From Paenibacillus sp. Soil787 (GTDB lineage Bacteria > Bacillota > Bacilli > Paenibacillales > NBRC-103111): a stretch of 60,793 nucleotides of DNA. The first letter of the stretch is position 1; every line of letters starts with the position of its first letter. The notes below the pieces were generated by a model. It saw only the letters and a program-made list of their open reading frames with translations. It was not told the origin of the DNA and did not search any database. The stretch spans positions 1 through 60,793 of the forward strand of contig NZ_LMSP01000007.1 of the NCBI RefSeq assembly GCF_001429545.1, given 5' to 3'. A program made the position numbers and the translations under genes. Below, piece after piece: positions 1 to 9,267 of this stretch.

Positions 1-147
1 TGAAAGCTTAATTGCTCATTTGCGTTGCTAGCGAGATTTTGCAATCTCTTTTTGAACGATTTCTCGTTCGTGCTTACTCACTCGTTGTTCAGTTTTCAAA
101 GATCAATTGATCGGTTCGTCCTACTCTCTTTCGAAAGCCGGAAGACC
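1..147 (-). ncRNA. 5' leader of an rRNA operon (16S gene beyond the left edge)
   Basis: Read on the minus strand this is a typical Bacillota pre-16S leader. A boxA-like element (TTGATCTTTGAAAACT, 91-106) lies downstream of two strong promoters and runs toward position 1. No 16S sequence is reached within the window. The order dnaX-ebfC-recR-yaaL-bofA-rrn is the same as at the rrnA locus of Bacillus subtilis, which supports the call. The boxA and promoter strings are seen directly; the presence of 16S outside the window is inferred. Confidence 0.8.
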
Positions 148-176
148 AATATAACACACTAACAATTCTTTTGCAA
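148..176 (-). promoter_or_regulatory. rrn promoter P2 (sigma A)
   Basis: The -35 is TTGCAA (171-176) and the -10 is TATATT (148-153), with a 17-nt spacer on the minus strand. It is the nearer of two tandem promoters feeding the rRNA leader. Confidence 0.8.
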
Positions 177-231
177 CTTGTTTTTCTTAAGTTACTTCTT
201 TATCCCCGCATGTCTCAGCGGCAACTTTTAT

Positions 232-261
232 AAGATACCACAGATGTTGCAACGGAGTCAA
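232..261 (-). promoter_or_regulatory. rrn promoter P1 (sigma A)
   Basis: The -35 is TTGACT (256-261) and the -10 is TATCTT (232-237), with an 18-nt spacer on the minus strand, just downstream of bofA. Tandem promoters are the rule for rRNA operons in Bacillota. Confidence 0.7.
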
Positions 262-289
262 CACATGATTTACTTGAATGATCTTCCAG

Positions 290-559
290 CTAGAGCAAAG
301 TCAGTTTTAAACCTACAAGAAGTAAGATCCCAGGAATCCCTAGAACAGTAACCGTCCCTAGAGTGACCGTATTTATTGGGAGTTCAAATTGTGTATAGGT
401 ACTCAATAAGTTCAATGTATATAAGAGAAATGCTGCAACAACAATATTCAGCCCTAGTGCTGTTAACACCCTCCCTCCACCGCGACTGCGAAATATCAGG
501 AACACTAGCATGAGAGAGGAAAGTATGAGTACCCCCCATATGACATATTTAAGATACAC
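290..559 (-). CDS. bofA: BofA, inhibitor of pro-sigma K processing
   Basis: This 89-residue protein matches the size and hydrophobic layout of BofA, with membrane segments near residues 5-22 and 33-52 and a hydrophobic C-terminus ending in the family-typical GIPGILLLVGLKL pattern. In Bacillus, BofA holds the SpoIVFB protease inactive in the outer forespore membrane until a forespore signal arrives. The start is a GTG directly after the yaaL stop codon (TAG-GTG), with AGGTGGAG as ribosome binding site, so the two genes are coupled. Its place between yaaL and an rRNA operon is the conserved Bacillus arrangement. Confidence 0.92.
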   Translation of the reverse strand: MYLKYVIWGVLILSSLMLVFLIFRSRGGGRVLTALGLNIVVAAFLLYTLNLLSTYTQFELPINTVTLGTVTVLGIPGILLLVGLKLTLL

Positions 560-847
560 CTACTCCACCTCCATTAACCGATCACTGTCGATTAGACTTA
601 CACCTAGCCTTTTGGCTTGTTTAATGAGCATCTCAAATCTTTTTTCTGCGGCTTCCATCGCATAGATGGCATAATCAATCTGATCCTTGTCCAAAGCAAA
701 CTCAAAGTGCGCTTGAGCCGCCACCCAAGTCGCATGAGCTGTACGGATCTCTTGAATCAGCATCTGCTTGTCCTTTTTCAGTTCTTCTAGAGCGTTTTTC
801 GTCTTTGGGTTCTTCATGCCGTACTTTCCTAATAATGCTGGTCGCAC
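560..847 (-). CDS. yaaL: YaaL family protein (DUF2508)
   Basis: A small charged, mostly helical protein of the YaaL/DUF2508 family, of unknown function, found between recR and bofA across Bacillales. The reading frame can be extended upstream to an ATG at 868. However, a GGAGG (855-859) sits 7 nt before the GTG at 847, so GTG is the likely start, giving 95 residues. The C-terminus ends in the family-typical DSDRLMEVE. It is cotranscribed with bofA. Confidence 0.8.
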   Translation of the reverse strand: MRPALLGKYGMKNPKTKNALEELKKDKQMLIQEIRTAHATWVAAQAHFEFALDKDQIDYAIYAMEAAEKRFEMLIKQAKRLGVSLIDSDRLMEVE

Positions 848-937
848 AAGCAAACCTCCATTCCTCATATAACCGGATTGATTTATCCATATGGGAAAAA
901 AGGTGTTTTTAGAACTTCAAGATACTTTTTGGGCAGC

Positions 938-961
938 AAAAAAGAGAGCTTTGCAGCTCCC
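938..961 (-). terminator. Terminator after recR
   Basis: On the minus strand GGGAGCT, a GCAA loop and AGCTCTC form a 7-bp stem (944-961, one G-U pair) followed by TTTTTT. It separates the dnaX-ebfC-recR operon from yaaL-bofA. Confidence 0.75.
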
Positions 962-979
962 TGATTACATGCAGCATAA

Positions 980-1576
980 TTATAATTCCCTGCGCCCTTC
1001 CATGGCTTTGGTCAGAGTCACCTCATCGGCATATTCCAAATCTCCGCCAACTGGCAGCCCATGCGCGATGCGCGTAACCCGAAGACCGAAAGGTTTGATT
1101 AACCTGGACAAGTACATAGCAGTAGCTTCTCCCTCGATATTCGGATTGGTTGCCAGAATTAATTCCTGTACCGTTTCATCACCCAAACGCTTGAGTAATT
1201 CAGCAATATGAATTTGATCCGGTCCAATTCCCTCCATCGGGGAAATCGCACCATGCAGCACATGATAATACCCTTCGAATTCTTTGGTACGTTCCAAAGC
1301 GACCAAATCCTTAGGTTCTTGTACGACACAAATGATGGAACCGTCCCTGCTCTTATCTTGACAGATGCGGCAGGGATCAACGTCCGTAATGTTACAACAG
1401 ACGGAACAATAGTGAAGGTTCCGTTTCACATTGACAAGCGCCTTTGCGAAGTCAATCACTTCTTCTTCTTTCATGCGAAGGACGTGAAAAGCTAGGCGAC
1501 CTGCCGTTTTGGGGCCTACCCCCGGCAGACGGGAGAAAGCATCGATTAACTTGGCTATCGGTTCGGGGTAATACAA
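980..1576 (-). CDS. recR: Recombination protein RecR
   Basis: RecR loads RecA during recombinational repair together with RecF and RecO, acting as a DNA-clamping ring. The 198-residue length is standard. A helix-hairpin-helix lies at residues 15-32 ([17 protein letters not shown]). A C4 zinc finger uses C57, C60, C69 and C72, and a Toprim domain covers about 80-175 with the [13 protein letters not shown] and [12 protein letters not shown] blocks. It is the third gene of the dnaX-ebfC-recR operon, a nearly universal bacterial arrangement. Confidence 0.97.
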   Translation of the reverse strand: MYYPEPIAKLIDAFSRLPGVGPKTAGRLAFHVLRMKEEEVIDFAKALVNVKRNLHYCSVCCNITDVDPCRICQDKSRDGSIICVVQEPKDLVALERTKEFEGYYHVLHGAISPMEGIGPDQIHIAELLKRLGDETVQELILATNPNIEGEATAMYLSRLIKPFGLRVTRIAHGLPVGGDLEYADEVTLTKAMEGRREL

Positions 1577-1613
1577 AGGAAGACTCCTTCATCATTCAGA
1601 ATCGTTACTTGTC

Positions 1614-1925
1614 TTAGAACAATCCAGGGATATTCATACCGCCTGTGAATTTGCCCATATCTTTGTTAGCAATTTCTTCAGCTTTGGACATTGCGTCATT
1701 TACTGCCGTAAGTACCAGATCTTGCAGCATTTCGACATCATCCGGATCAACAGCTTCGGGTTTAATTGTAATACTTTGAACTTTTTTGTGCCCGTTGATA
1801 ATACAAGTGACAACACCGCCGCCAGCTGTACCTTCGATCATTTTCGTACCTAGTTCTTCTTGGGCTTTCATCATTTGTTCTTGCATTTTCTTCACTTGTT
1901 TCATCATTTGGTTCATGTTATTCAT
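1614..1925 (-). CDS. ebfC: Nucleoid-associated protein, YbaB/EbfC family
   Basis: A 103-residue DNA-binding protein of the YbaB/EbfC (YaaK) family, which binds DNA as a dimer with tweezer-like coiled coils. The N-terminal helix is rich in Met, Gln and Lys, and the [23 protein letters not shown] core is family-typical. The frame is open to an ATG at 1943. The start at 1925 is preferred because AGGAG lies 9 nt before it, and that sequence overlaps the upstream in-frame codons. It sits between dnaX and recR, as in most bacteria. Confidence 0.93.
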   Translation of the reverse strand: MNNMNQMMKQVKKMQEQMMKAQEELGTKMIEGTAGGGVVTCIINGHKKVQSITIKPEAVDPDDVEMLQDLVLTAVNDAMSKAEEIANKDMGKFTGGMNIPGLF

Positions 1926-1945
1926 ATCAGGTAGCTCCTTCATAT

Positions 1946-3697
1946 TTAGTCTTCTTTAATTATCACTAGCTCTTCCCCAAATAATTGGATCGCTTCCGAA
2001 ATCCATTCTTCTTTGACAGCCGTACCGTTACCTTCGCCTTCAGCCACTAGCTCCATCACTTCTGGAGCGCTGCTAGCCGCATCATTCTTAGCATCGTCCC
2101 ATTCTTTACGCATAATTGTAAGTAAACGCATAGGCTTGCCAAGCACTGACGTAAGAACTTGTTCGATAATGACCTTGTTTTCTGGCTTTTCCGTTGTATT
2201 GCGATGCATCTCATTCTTGAAGGCTACGAGTACTACATCATCAAGCATAGACACCAGATCACCATTAACGAACCAAGCATGTACGGTAATCTTCTTTTCT
2301 TTGACATCGCTTAACACTTGACTCCATTTCATGAGAGCAGCTTTGGTTTCAGGACTCTCCGCGGCTTTCAAGTAACCATCGAGCTTGATGCCTGATTTCT
2401 TCGAAGGGGCTGAGGCCACCGGTACTTTAGCAGAGGCTGCTTGCCTCGCATTAGGATCGGCTGCTGCACCCGTTACTCCCGATTTTACCAGTGAAGCTAT
2501 CTGTTCTTCAAGTTGTTGAAGCTTCTGAGTCATTTGGGCAAAAAGATCACCTTGAGGCAAACGGCCTCCTGCTTCTGAAGTGACGCTGACAGACGAACTG
2601 CTCTCTGCTCCTCTGTGACCGCCGCTAATTTTCATAATCGAAATTTCTAGCAGGGTCTGAGGCTGTACAGAATATTTCATTTCGCTTTGGTAATGATTCA
2701 AAGTCTCAATCATAGCCATCATTTCACTCGGTGAGAAGTGGTTCGCTACTTCCCTTAGGTCACCCATATCAAAAACACGTTCTGAAATCACAGGTGAATT
2801 CGGCACCATGCGCACCATGAGTAAATCCCTAAAGTAATTAATCAAATTTTCAATACATTTGTCAGCGCTCTTGCCTTCCTGCATGAAAGTATCGATGAGC
2901 TCGAGCGCAGCTCCAAGATTCTTCTCTTTAATGTAAAGTACGAGCTTCTTGAATTGATCGGAAGCTACACCACCGGTGATGGACAAAATGTCTGAGAGCT
3001 GAACTTCACCTGTCGCAAAGGACGCAGCTTGATCCAGCAGACTGAGCGCATCGCGCATCCCGCCGTCCGATAGTCTGGCTATATAATGGAGAGCTTCCTC
3101 GCTAACCGAGATCTGCTCCTGATCACAAATATATTGCAGCCGCTGAACCTGATCTTCCATCGAAACTCTCCGAAAGTCAAAGCGTTGACAGCGTGAAATA
3201 ATCGTAGCGGGTATCTTATGCGGTTCCGTTGTTGCCAAAATAAACATGACATGTGCCGGGGGCTCCTCAAGCGTCTTCAAAAGGGCATTAAAAGCTTCGG
3301 TCGTGAGCATGTGCACTTCATCAATGATGTACACTTTCTGCCTTACTTCTGTAGGGGCATACTTCACTTTATCACGAATATCCCGAATTTCTTCTACACC
3401 GCGATTGGAGGCAGCATCGATTTCGACAACGTCCATGACAGCACCTTCGGTGATTCGTTCACATGCTGAACATGCGTTGCACGGCTCTTCCGACGGACCG
3501 TTTAAGCAGTTGATGGCCTTAGCTAATATTTTGGCCGTACTGGTCTTACCTGTTCCTCGAGGTCCGTTGAACAAATAAGCATGAGTAAGGCGATTTTCTC
3601 GCAAAGAATTCTGCAGCGTCTGCGTGATATGTTTCTGACCGACAACTTCACGAAACGTCTGAGACCTCCACGTTCGGTACAGAGCGATATGTGCCAT
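1946..3697 (-). CDS. dnaX: DNA polymerase III subunits gamma/tau
   Basis: This is the ATPase of the replicative clamp loader; the tau form also links polymerase to helicase. Counting from the chosen start (583 residues), Walker A GPRGTGKT is at 45-52. Zinc-binding cysteines lie near 64, 73, 76 and 79, and the DEVHML Walker B and [16 protein letters not shown] sensor-1 regions follow. The C-terminal 200 residues are the variable tau part. The ATG at 3697 has GAGAGG in front, and [11 protein letters not shown] is the family-typical N-terminus, so the longer frame (to 3724) is not used. No slippery A-run was found that would suggest a programmed frameshift. Confidence 0.97.
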   Translation of the reverse strand: MAHIALYRTWRSQTFREVVGQKHITQTLQNSLRENRLTHAYLFNGPRGTGKTSTAKILAKAINCLNGPSEEPCNACSACERITEGAVMDVVEIDAASNRGVEEIRDIRDKVKYAPTEVRQKVYIIDEVHMLTTEAFNALLKTLEEPPAHVMFILATTEPHKIPATIISRCQRFDFRRVSMEDQVQRLQYICDQEQISVSEEALHYIARLSDGGMRDALSLLDQAASFATGEVQLSDILSITGGVASDQFKKLVLYIKEKNLGAALELIDTFMQEGKSADKCIENLINYFRDLLMVRMVPNSPVISERVFDMGDLREVANHFSPSEMMAMIETLNHYQSEMKYSVQPQTLLEISIMKISGGHRGAESSSSVSVTSEAGGRLPQGDLFAQMTQKLQQLEEQIASLVKSGVTGAAADPNARQAASAKVPVASAPSKKSGIKLDGYLKAAESPETKAALMKWSQVLSDVKEKKITVHAWFVNGDLVSMLDDVVLVAFKNEMHRNTTEKPENKVIIEQVLTSVLGKPMRLLTIMRKEWDDAKNDAASSAPEVMELVAEGEGNGTAVKEEWISEAIQLFGEELVIIKED

Positions 3698-3739
3698 AGT
3701 GTTCCTCTCCAATAATCCCTGCATGGAATGACTGAATCC

Positions 3740-3745
3740 ATTATA
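3740..3745 (-). promoter_or_regulatory. Possible -10 of the dnaX promoter
   Basis: TATAAT on the minus strand, 43 nt upstream of the dnaX start and inside the 78-nt gap after the kinase gene. No good -35 is visible 16-18 nt upstream, so the assignment is weak. Confidence 0.35.
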
Positions 3746-3775
3746 CTATAACGCACCTAGGGATGAAATAGATGA

Positions 3776-5209
3776 TCAAGTATAAGGTATCGATATCGTA
3801 AACGTCGTTCCAAAGCCCTTGGAAGAAACGCGTATCGTTCCCCCCATATCGTGAATAATTCGCTGGCATACCGAAAGGCCTAATCCTGTACCTGTATCCT
3901 TGGTTGTAAAAAAGGGATCAAATATTTTATCAATGACGAACATCGGTATACCCGAACCTGTGTCATGAATATCAATGCAGACATTGCGCTCCACCGTGTC
4001 CACTTTCTCTGAAATCGTTAAAACCCCTCCATCCGACATAGCTTCGATGCCATTTTTACAAACATTTAAGAATACCTGCTTGAGCAGCTCTTTATCAGCA
4101 ATCACTTCCGGTAAATGGTACGAGGCCTCATATTGGAGATTCACATTGTAAAGAATAGCTTCATTATTGATTATAGGCAAAATCCCTCGAAGAACTTCAG
4201 TCACATCAATCCTCTCATAAGAAACATGCTTTGGCTTACTCAACAGCAGAAATTCGTTGACCAACTCGTTGATCCGATTGATTTCCTCCAGCATGACTAC
4301 CGTGAAGCTCATCTCTCTTTCCATCCCTTTCACTTCAAAAGTACGCCGAAGCACCTGGAGAAACCCTTTAATTGAAGTTAGCGGATTCCGAATTTCATGA
4401 GCTGTGCCAGCAGCAATTTGCCCGATCATAGCTAGCCTGTCACTTCTTTGAACCATTTCTTCCAGCGAGCGCATATTTGTGACATCCTTGAAGATGACAT
4501 AAGCCCCTACAATATTACCTTGATTATCTTTGAGCACATTCGAATCCAGCAGCAGCTCGTACCGCTCTTCATTATTGGTCCATGAAACGGCATGATTGCG
4601 GACTACAGCACCATTCAAAATTGTTCGCTGGACAAGCTTGTGCTGACTCGGAACCGTAGCAAAAATCTCCTCTAAGGACTTATTAAGAATATGCTCCCGA
4701 TCCATTCCTAGAATCTGACATGCTCGATCACTGACGTCAACAAGCGTAAAATCCACACTAATCAATAAAACACCTAAATTTATATCTTTCAAAAAAGCGT
4801 CCGAGAACCGCTGCAGTAAGCTTAATTGCGAGCTATCCTGATGCTTCATGGTTAAGAGATACATAATCTTATCGCCGCGCATAAGCTTCAACATCGAGAA
4901 TTGATAAAACATCGTTTCACCATTCTTGCCTACTAGGAATCCATGGGGCCATTCCCCTGGACTGGAGTCGTTCTTAAAATAAAATTCGTACAGCTCACGC
5001 AAAGATGCCCTCACTTTAAAAAGCTGAGGGAATGAGATATGGGTAATTTCCTCGGCTGAGTAGCCCGAGGTTTTCAATACTTGATCTGTTGCCAAAATGA
5101 TCTTACCATCCTCATCCACAACGAGCATACGCGTTTGTATGCTTTGGTTGAATAGCTTCCGCATTTCATCAATGGATACTATGTAATCTTGAGGGTCATG
5201 AATGGACAC
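3776..5209 (-). CDS. PAS-domain sensor histidine kinase, sporulation-kinase type
   Basis: A soluble 477-residue histidine kinase with no membrane segment. Two PAS domains (about 15-125 and 135-250) precede a HisKA domain with H271 in GTAHEIRNPLTSIKGFLQ and an HATPase with N-box near 381-391, G1 DTGSG, FDPFFTTK and GTGLGLS. This H-box closely resembles those of KinA-KinE, which phosphorylate Spo0F. There is no response regulator next to it, so it is an orphan kinase, and spo0F lies 6.7 kb away. The start is a GTG with AAGGTG about 8 nt upstream. Feeding phosphate into the sporulation phosphorelay is inferred, not shown. Confidence 0.85.
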   Translation of the reverse strand: MSIHDPQDYIVSIDEMRKLFNQSIQTRMLVVDEDGKIILATDQVLKTSGYSAEEITHISFPQLFKVRASLRELYEFYFKNDSSPGEWPHGFLVGKNGETMFYQFSMLKLMRGDKIMYLLTMKHQDSSQLSLLQRFSDAFLKDINLGVLLISVDFTLVDVSDRACQILGMDREHILNKSLEEIFATVPSQHKLVQRTILNGAVVRNHAVSWTNNEERYELLLDSNVLKDNQGNIVGAYVIFKDVTNMRSLEEMVQRSDRLAMIGQIAAGTAHEIRNPLTSIKGFLQVLRRTFEVKGMEREMSFTVVMLEEINRINELVNEFLLLSKPKHVSYERIDVTEVLRGILPIINNEAILYNVNLQYEASYHLPEVIADKELLKQVFLNVCKNGIEAMSDGGVLTISEKVDTVERNVCIDIHDTGSGIPMFVIDKIFDPFFTTKDTGTGLGLSVCQRIIHDMGGTIRVSSKGFGTTFTISIPYT

Positions 5210-5324
5210 TTCAGCAACACCTTCACTTTCTCTCTATTGAATCGCACAATGCGCATACGTTTACATGAATCTACATGTATAACCATTCTCTCTAGAGCAA
5301 GAATTTTCCTTCCCTTGAAAAAAA

Positions 5325-5350
5325 GAAAAAACGCCCTAGTTACTGGCGTT
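5325..5350 (-). terminator. Terminator of the SRP RNA
   Basis: On the minus strand AACGCC and GGCGTT form a stem around a 9-nt loop (5330-5350) and are followed by TTTTTTC. It lies about 40 nt beyond the SRP RNA 3' end. Confidence 0.8.
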
Positions 5351-5392
5351 TTGTTAGGTGTCATTATGAAATGGCTCATTTATTTATTAAAA

Positions 5393-5656
5393 CCGTGCAC
5401 CTGTTATTGATAAAGTGATACAAGCGAACTCTTACCGTTGGCTCAAATCAGGCAACCCCTCGGCACATGAAAAATCTCACTTACGGCTGCTTCCTTCCAG
5501 ACCTGACCGGGTTCATGAGCATTCATTGCGAAGGACCCGACTCTCAACACCACGTGTAAAAGCCAGACCTCACATCACAGTACCGCTAACAGGAATTCAA
5601 CCTCGCTACAGCGGATTGCGAGTTACAGGGCACCGCTACCTCCCCATCTAGCACGG
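5393..5656 (-). ncRNA. ffs: Signal recognition particle RNA, large Gram-positive type
   Basis: The minus strand contains the invariant SRP domain IV apex (GGTCAGGTCTGGAAGGAAGC) and the Alu-domain start GGGGAGGTAGCGGTGCCCTG. The 5' end CCGTGC (5651-5656) pairs with 3' GCACGG (5393-5398), giving about 264 nt, close to the 271-nt scRNA of Bacillus subtilis. With Ffh this RNA targets nascent membrane and secreted proteins. The ends are set from the terminal pairing and could be off by a few bases. Confidence 0.95.
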
Positions 5657-5663
5657 TAAAAAT

Positions 5664-5692
5664 AGTATAGCTGATTCAATTACAAATAGCAA
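5664..5692 (-). promoter_or_regulatory. Promoter of the SRP RNA
   Basis: TTGCTA (5687-5692), a 17-nt spacer and TATACT (5664-5669) on the minus strand. The predicted 5' end of the SRP RNA is 7 nt downstream of the -10. Confidence 0.85.
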
Positions 5693-5712
5693 CCGAGGGG
5701 AAAATCTACCGG

Positions 5713-6126
5713 TTATTGAACCATTTTTACGATCACATTATAGCGCGGCATGTTGGTGTTCAGAGCCATTTGAGCTTGGGAGCGAAGCTCCTCCACTTGC
5801 GCAGCCGTCAAAGATGGTCTTGGTTTTATTTTTACTTTAGCAGTCGGTCCGTTAATGGAGATATTGGTTTTCTCGATACCTTGCAGCTGTGAGAGCACGG
5901 CTTTCATTAAATTCGAATCATCCTCGTAGTGATGATACGTAGGGTTAAGCGGGTCGTTCGGATTCACACTGGTAATCCCCAAGTACCCGTCTTGCTTATA
6001 ATGCTGGGCTTTATAATTTGCATCATTGGTCTGAGGCGGGTTCTTATTACCAGAATTAATGCCACAGCCGATTAAACTCATGATGAGCATGATAGCTCCC
6101 GCAAATTTAAGCATACCCTTAAACAT
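5713..6126 (-). CDS. YhcN/YlaJ family sporulation lipoprotein
   Basis: A 137-residue lipoprotein with a signal peptide ending in a lipobox (LIGC, Cys about residue 21). The C-terminal domain follows the YhcN/YlaJ pattern (TKVKIKP-like strand, then NTNMPRYNVIVKMVQ). Members occur in the forespore inner membrane and affect spore germination or outgrowth. The ATG at 6126 is chosen because GGGAGG lies 8 nt upstream. That ribosome binding site is buried in a long hairpin (see 6133-6179). Confidence 0.82.
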   Translation of the reverse strand: MFKGMLKFAGAIMLIMSLIGCGINSGNKNPPQTNDANYKAQHYKQDGYLGITSVNPNDPLNPTYHHYEDDSNLMKAVLSQLQGIEKTNISINGPTAKVKIKPRPSLTAAQVEELRSQAQMALNTNMPRYNVIVKMVQ

Positions 6127-6132
6127 AAAAAC

Positions 6133-6179
6133 ACCTCCCATTGGACTCTAAGCCTAAGCTTAGGATGACCAAGGGAGGT
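6133..6179 (-). promoter_or_regulatory. Hairpin covering the RBS of the YhcN-type gene, possibly the rpmE terminator
   Basis: On the minus strand ACCTCCC-TTGG (6169-6179) pairs with CCAA-T-GGGAGGT (6133-6144), an 11-bp stem with one bulge, and the loop holds a second palindrome CCTAAGCTTAGG. The 3' arm is the ribosome binding site of the downstream lipoprotein gene and is followed by GTTTTTATG. The structure could therefore end rpmE transcripts and also mask the RBS in read-through RNA. Confidence 0.65.
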
Positions 6180-6217
6180 TGTCTTATGCTGATTGGCAGC
6201 AAAGTAATTGATGCCAA

Positions 6218-6415
6218 TTAGATTCCGTATTTCTTTTTGAATTTGTCGACACGGCCGCCTACATCGATAAACTTTTGTTTACCAGTGTAGAAAGGATGGC
6301 AATTAGAGCAAATCTCAACACGAAGATTTTGCTTAATAGAACCCGTTTCGAACACGTTACCACAAGCGCAAGTCACTGTGGTTGCATGATAAGTAGGATG
6401 AATACCTGCTTTCAT
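6218..6415 (-). CDS. rpmE: 50S ribosomal protein L31, zinc-binding form
   Basis: At 65 residues with the [10 protein letters not shown] start and KFKKKYGI end, this is ribosomal protein L31. Cysteines in CACG (16, 18) and CSNC (36, 39) identify the zinc-containing (C+) type, which can be exchanged for a zinc-free paralogue when zinc is scarce. It lies downstream of rho, as in Bacillus, with one radical SAM gene between. It has its own promoter. Confidence 0.95.
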   Translation of the reverse strand: MKAGIHPTYHATTVTCACGNVFETGSIKQNLRVEICSNCHPFYTGKQKFIDVGGRVDKFKKKYGI

Positions 6416-6478
6416 GATGGTTCACCTCTTTCCGCCCTGAATCATTTGCTGAAACAGAGTTAATGGACGTACTTATGC

Positions 6479-6508
6479 ATTGTATCATATTCAGAGGTCT
6501 TGATGCAA
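6479..6508 (-). promoter_or_regulatory. rpmE promoter
   Basis: TTGCAT (6503-6508), an 18-nt spacer and TACAAT (6479-6484) on the minus strand, about 64 nt before the rpmE start. Confidence 0.6.
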
Positions 6509-6536
6509 TGAAAAAAAGACTGTAGATGGCTTCTTT

Positions 6537-7811
6537 CTAGAGCACCGTAGTGACAGTTCGATCACTCGTATAGAACTTCGGTGTATGGGAGTAGGAACCG
6601 AGCACAACATCCGGAAGCTCTTGCTCAAAAATCTCAATCATTTGCTTCATCCCAAGCAGTTCACCTTTTGCTTTGGGAATAATGCCAAGGTAACTCTCAG
6701 GATCAATATTTAGGTTGCGCAATTGAATCAATTTTAGTCCCGTTCTTCGCACGAATTCGATCATCGCTTCGATCTCTTCCTCACGATCGGTTACACCAGG
6801 GAATACGAGGTAGTTGATCGAAGTTATGACTCCTTTATCTGTGGCATAACGGAGAGACTTCTCTACATTTTTGAGCGTATAAGCTCTTGGCTTATAGTAG
6901 GCGTTGTAGTGATCATCAAGCGCGCTAATCGTACTAACCCGCATGAGATCAAGCCCAGCATCAACAATGCCGCGGATATGATCCGTGAGACCTGCATTGG
7001 TGTTGATGTTAATATAGCCCATCTTCGTTTGCTCACGCACTTGCTTGATGGCATCGATAATAATCACGGCCTGCGTACTAGGTTCCCCTTCACAGCCCTG
7101 CCCAAAGGAGATGATACTCTCAGGCGTCCGCAGATGCTCGAGCATGATCTGAGTGATCTCTTCGACCTTAGGCTTGAAGTTCATACGTGTCTGAGGCGCT
7201 ACGAAGCCACTCTCATCCGGTTGTTCGGAGATACAGCCGAAGCACCCTGCGTTGCAGGAATAGGAGACTGGGACGGCACCCTCCCAACGTTGAAGGAACG
7301 TATTCGAGGCTGTCAGACATTCATAACCCAGTGCACAGTTGGACAAGTGCGCATATAACCGATTATCCGGATACTTAGCAACCAGTCGTTTGACCTCTAC
7401 CTCCAGCTCAGTCGGGTCACAATGAACCGGATTCCAGTAATAAGGATTATCTGTTAATCGAGCGGCTACATAGAAACCATCATCTTTCCACACGACAGCT
7501 GTATATCCGAACAGGGGCAGCGCCTTAGACTTGTCTGATTTCACATAGCCAGGGAGCAAGAGCCTAGTGAAGCCTTGCGGCAGCAAAGCCCCAACGGCAT
7601 GATAATCTCCCTCAACCAGCTTCATATCGCCAGTTGCGGCATCAATGCCTACTGGTCGCGTAAACGGAAGACTGACTAGGGTTGATCCCTCAGGCAGAGG
7701 AATTAACTCATCTTCCAAAATTTCTGTTATCATTTCAGCGTTTCGACCAAGTGCCAAGAAATCAGGATGGTCAAAAACGTTTCCTTGTAAGTCTGAATAA
7801 ACCAAGTTCAT
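6537..7811 (-). CDS. Radical SAM domain protein of unknown substrate
   Basis: A 424-residue protein with the radical SAM [4Fe-4S] motif C186-x3-C190-x2-C193 (CNAGCFGC). Support for the fold comes from ISFGQGCEGEP, a glycine-rich SAM-binding strand, and from INTNAGL. The N-terminal 180 residues contain no motif I recognise. It is inserted between rho and rpmE, which are adjacent in Bacillus, and is oriented with them. Its substrate cannot be read from the sequence. Confidence 0.8.
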   Translation of the reverse strand: MNLVYSDLQGNVFDHPDFLALGRNAEMITEILEDELIPLPEGSTLVSLPFTRPVGIDAATGDMKLVEGDYHAVGALLPQGFTRLLLPGYVKSDKSKALPLFGYTAVVWKDDGFYVAARLTDNPYYWNPVHCDPTELEVEVKRLVAKYPDNRLYAHLSNCALGYECLTASNTFLQRWEGAVPVSYSCNAGCFGCISEQPDESGFVAPQTRMNFKPKVEEITQIMLEHLRTPESIISFGQGCEGEPSTQAVIIIDAIKQVREQTKMGYININTNAGLTDHIRGIVDAGLDLMRVSTISALDDHYNAYYKPRAYTLKNVEKSLRYATDKGVITSINYLVFPGVTDREEEIEAMIEFVRRTGLKLIQLRNLNIDPESYLGIIPKAKGELLGMKQMIEIFEQELPDVVLGSYSHTPKFYTSDRTVTTVL

Positions 7812-7836
7812 AACGGTACTCCTCTTTGTGCGTCAC

Positions 7837-7898
7837 GGATAAACGACTTAAGTCGTCCTTAAGGACGACCGTGTTTGTCATGATTGATGCGAAGCAAA
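7837..7898 (+). repeat. Dispersed element copy A (partial)
   Basis: Shares GGATAAACGA, the GTCGTCCTT/AAGGACGA hairpin, GTTTGTCA and GATGCGAAGCAAA with the 92-nt element at 11787. It lacks the AT-rich second hairpin. It fills the gap between rho and the radical SAM gene. Confidence 0.75.
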
Positions 7899-7909
7899 TT
7901 ATTTGAAGC

Positions 7910-9205
7910 TTAGGAAGCTGAATTTTTGACTTTACCTTTGTTTACCCCTGAAGATCCTGCTGAAGGGGAAGCCAGAGAGTCCAAAAACTCCTGATTAGTC
8001 TTCGTATCGGCAAGCTTCTTAATGAAGGATTCTGTATATTCATGCGAATCGTTCATCCCTTTGCGAAGCGCCCATACTTTCTCGAGCTCATCTTTGCCTA
8101 GAAGTGCTTCCTCGCGGCGCGTACCAGATCTGCGAATATCAATCGCAGGGAAAATACGGCGTTCAGCCATTTTACGGTCAAGATGAAGCTCTAAATTACC
8201 TGTACCTTTAAATTCTTCATAAATGACGTCATCCATACGTGACCCTGTTTCTACAAGTGCTGTAGCAAGAATCGTTAAGCTGCCGCCTTCTTCAATGTTA
8301 CGGGCAGCCCCGAAGAAACGCTTAGGACGATGAAAGGCTGCAGGGTCAATACCACCCGTTAACGTCCGACCAGAAGCAGGAACCACTAGGTTATAGGCTC
8401 TAGCCAACCGAGTAATACTGTCCATGAGAATGACAACATCTTTCTTATGTTCAACTAGACGCATTGCGCGTTCCAGCACAAGTTCAGCGACTTTAATATG
8501 ATTTTCAGGAAGTTCATCGAAGGTAGAAGCAACTACTTCACCTTTGACAGAACGCTGCATATCGGTAACTTCCTCCGGACGCTCATCGATGAGCAGAACG
8601 AAGAGTTCAATTTCTGGATAATTGGTGGAAATACTGTTTGCTATTTCTTTCAGCAGCAACGTTTTTCCTGCTTTAGGAGGCGCTACAATCAGACCGCGTT
8701 GGCCTAATCCAACAGGAGCAAGTAAATCCATGATACGCATGGAAAGCTTGTTAGGCTCAGTTTCAAGTGTAATCCGCGTGTCTGGATAAAGAGGTGTCAA
8801 TGCAGGAAAATGAAGTCGTTCCGCTGCCGTTTCCGGTTTCTCTCCGTTGACCGCTTCAACCTGAAGAAGCCCGAAATAGCGCTCATTCTCTTTGGGCGGA
8901 CGACATTTGCCCGATACAATGTCCCCGGACCGCAAATCAAATTTGCGAATCTGGGAAGCTGAGATATAGATGTCCTCTGAGCTAGGAAGGTAATTAATTG
9001 GACGTAAGAATCCAAAGCCTTCCTGAAGGATCTCAAGAACACCTTGCATGAACATTAGACCACTCTCAGCAGCTTGTGCACGTAAAATTGCAAAGATGAG
9101 TTCTTTTTTCTTCAGCGTACCGTAATATTGGATCTGATGTTTCTTAGCTAGTTTATATAATTCAGTAAGCTTGAGTACTTCAAGCTCAGCAAGCTGCATG
9201 CTCAT
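7910..9205 (-). CDS. rho: Transcription termination factor Rho
   Basis: A 431-residue hexameric RNA helicase that ends transcription at C-rich untranslated RNA. It has the Rho N-terminal helical domain (1-45), a cold-shock RNA-binding domain ([19 protein letters not shown]), Walker A APPKAGKT at 175-182, and the [25 protein letters not shown]-terminal block. Unlike some actinobacterial forms it has no N-terminal insertion. An ATG start with GGTGG upstream is well placed. The neighbours murA and rpmE match the Bacillus order. Confidence 0.97.
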   Translation of the reverse strand: MSMQLAELEVLKLTELYKLAKKHQIQYYGTLKKKELIFAILRAQAAESGLMFMQGVLEILQEGFGFLRPINYLPSSEDIYISASQIRKFDLRSGDIVSGKCRPPKENERYFGLLQVEAVNGEKPETAAERLHFPALTPLYPDTRITLETEPNKLSMRIMDLLAPVGLGQRGLIVAPPKAGKTLLLKEIANSISTNYPEIELFVLLIDERPEEVTDMQRSVKGEVVASTFDELPENHIKVAELVLERAMRLVEHKKDVVILMDSITRLARAYNLVVPASGRTLTGGIDPAAFHRPKRFFGAARNIEEGGSLTILATALVETGSRMDDVIYEEFKGTGNLELHLDRKMAERRIFPAIDIRRSGTRREEALLGKDELEKVWALRKGMNDSHEYTESFIKKLADTKTNQEFLDSLASPSAGSSGVNKGKVKNSAS

Positions 9206-9267
9206 GTTTCAACCACCAAACTATTAAATTTTCAATTGGATTCTAGCATTGCCTGTTGTTTGGTACT

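Noticed and set aside
1946..3697. Programmed frameshift in dnaX
   Set aside because: No A-rich slippery run followed by a stem was found at the expected place.
5415..5651. Plus-strand ORF of 78 residues
   Set aside because: Lies wholly inside the SRP RNA gene.
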